64,000 bases of DNA, taken from positions 209,025,103 through 209,089,102 of the forward strand of contig OU015490.1 in the NCBI GenBank assembly GCA_907164885.2. The letters are read 5' to 3'. The stretch's first letter is position 1, and the number at the start of each line of letters is the position of its first letter. The translations under genes were made by a program, and so were the position numbers. The notes beneath the pieces were generated by a model that was not told where the DNA came from, made no database searches, and saw only the letters and a program-made list of their open reading frames with translations. The stretch comes from Dolomedes plantarius (lineage: Eukaryota > Arthropoda > Arachnida > Araneae > Dolomedidae). Positions 63,390 to 64,000 of this stretch are shown here, piece by piece.

Positions 63390-64000
63390 GACAAACATTT
63401 TTTAACATTAAACATACCCAACATTGGGCGGCAGGCCCAGCCTTATCGGAAAGGAATGGAATCCTACTCCTTCAAAGCAAACATTGTTTAGAATAAACCA
63501 CATAGCCTATGATAAAAACAAAGAAAATTGCAAATGAGGACGGCAATCAAACAGCAATTGGGAAATATCTCCAGTAATAGATTGTCAGGCATTTTATATT
63601 TAAAATTCTTTCATTAAACATTATCTAGTTTTGGTTCCTTTTATTTGAACATTTAATGAATGAATTATTAAACTACCGTCCGGTATTATATCTTTTGGTA
63701 TACTTAAAATAGTCACTAGTAGATAAACCTCTAGTTAATTTATTTGAATCCCGTCACTGATTATACGTATATTTATGTTAAATAGAAAATTATATTTTCT
63801 ATTTCACAATTTTGGCAAAAGAAAACATTTCTTACATTCTCAATTATTATACATTTTTTCATATACTTTATTGTCGCTAAGCTAAAGCTGAAACAACAGA
63901 GCTATTTCAACACTTTCTCTAACCTAGAAAAAGTTTCATTAAAAAAAAAATATAAACTTGAACTCCTCCTTGAAAGCAAAAATAAACTGCCGGTTTATTT
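63390..64000. other. No recognisable feature
   Basis: AT-rich sequence up to the window edge, presumably intron 4 of the F-box gene. Confidence 0.4.

Overview
This window looks like a piece of an AT-rich, heavily repeat-invaded eukaryotic chromosome. The best guess is an arthropod, probably an arachnid such as a spider. That rests on style (DUF4817-type mariner relatives, BEL/Pao, piggyBac, hAT, Helitrons, tRNA-derived SINEs and about 30 long (TA)n tracts) and not on a species-specific marker. There is no bacterial-style gene organisation, rRNA or CRISPR. One 100-base run of N (13892-13991) is an assembly gap.

The one clear host gene is on the plus strand: an F-box/leucine-rich-repeat-like protein (FBXO33/FBXO39-like by general appearance). 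Four coding exons are visible at 20645-20872, 35754-36191, 44216-44545 and 55185-55370. All are phase 0 and bounded by AG/GT splice sites, giving 394 codons without a stop. A 5' acceptor before the ATG implies an upstream non-coding exon, and the 3' end lies beyond the window. Its introns (14.9, 8.0 and 10.6 kb, plus at least 8.6 kb) hold most of the transposons.

Left flank (1-20.6 kb): a Helitron scrap; a tRNA-like sequence; a SINE; a 102-bp tandem repeat; a ~370-bp satellite interrupted by a palindromic mariner; pogo-like and inverted-repeat MITEs; the 5' half of a BEL/Pao retrotransposon (LTR, primer site, gag-protease ORF) cut by the gap; a LINE RNase H remnant; a decayed Tc1 element; and a nearly intact mariner relative with ~240-bp inverted repeats.

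Intron 1: a second long-TIR mariner relative, a TTAA-flanked MITE, a Helitron, a DD34D mariner, a deletion mariner that keeps a 125-residue ORF with an HTH domain, and hAT MITEs. Intron 2: a decayed piggyBac with a SINE inside, a pogo-like MITE with a hAT MITE inside, another TTAA MITE with a hAT MITE inside, two SINEs, and a hAT MITE 85 bp from exon 3. Intron 3: an unidentified GC-richer block with a 48-bp perfect palindrome, a pogo-like MITE, a mariner with ~315-bp TIRs, two Helitrons head to head, and a reverse-transcriptase remnant split by a DD41D element. Downstream of exon 4: a 103-bp minisatellite, two TTAA MITEs, a full-length but dead piggyBac sharing a TTAA with one of them, a ~190-bp tandem repeat, and a hAT MITE carrying a probable 1324-bp solo LTR.

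Most insertions can be placed exactly from their target duplications: TA for Tc1/mariner/pogo, TTAA for piggyBac, 8 bp for hAT, 5 bp for the LTR, A/T for Helitrons. The relative order of several nested insertions can therefore be read directly. A recurrent theme is that elements targeting TA abut long (TA)n tracts, while the TTAA and 8-bp classes do not.
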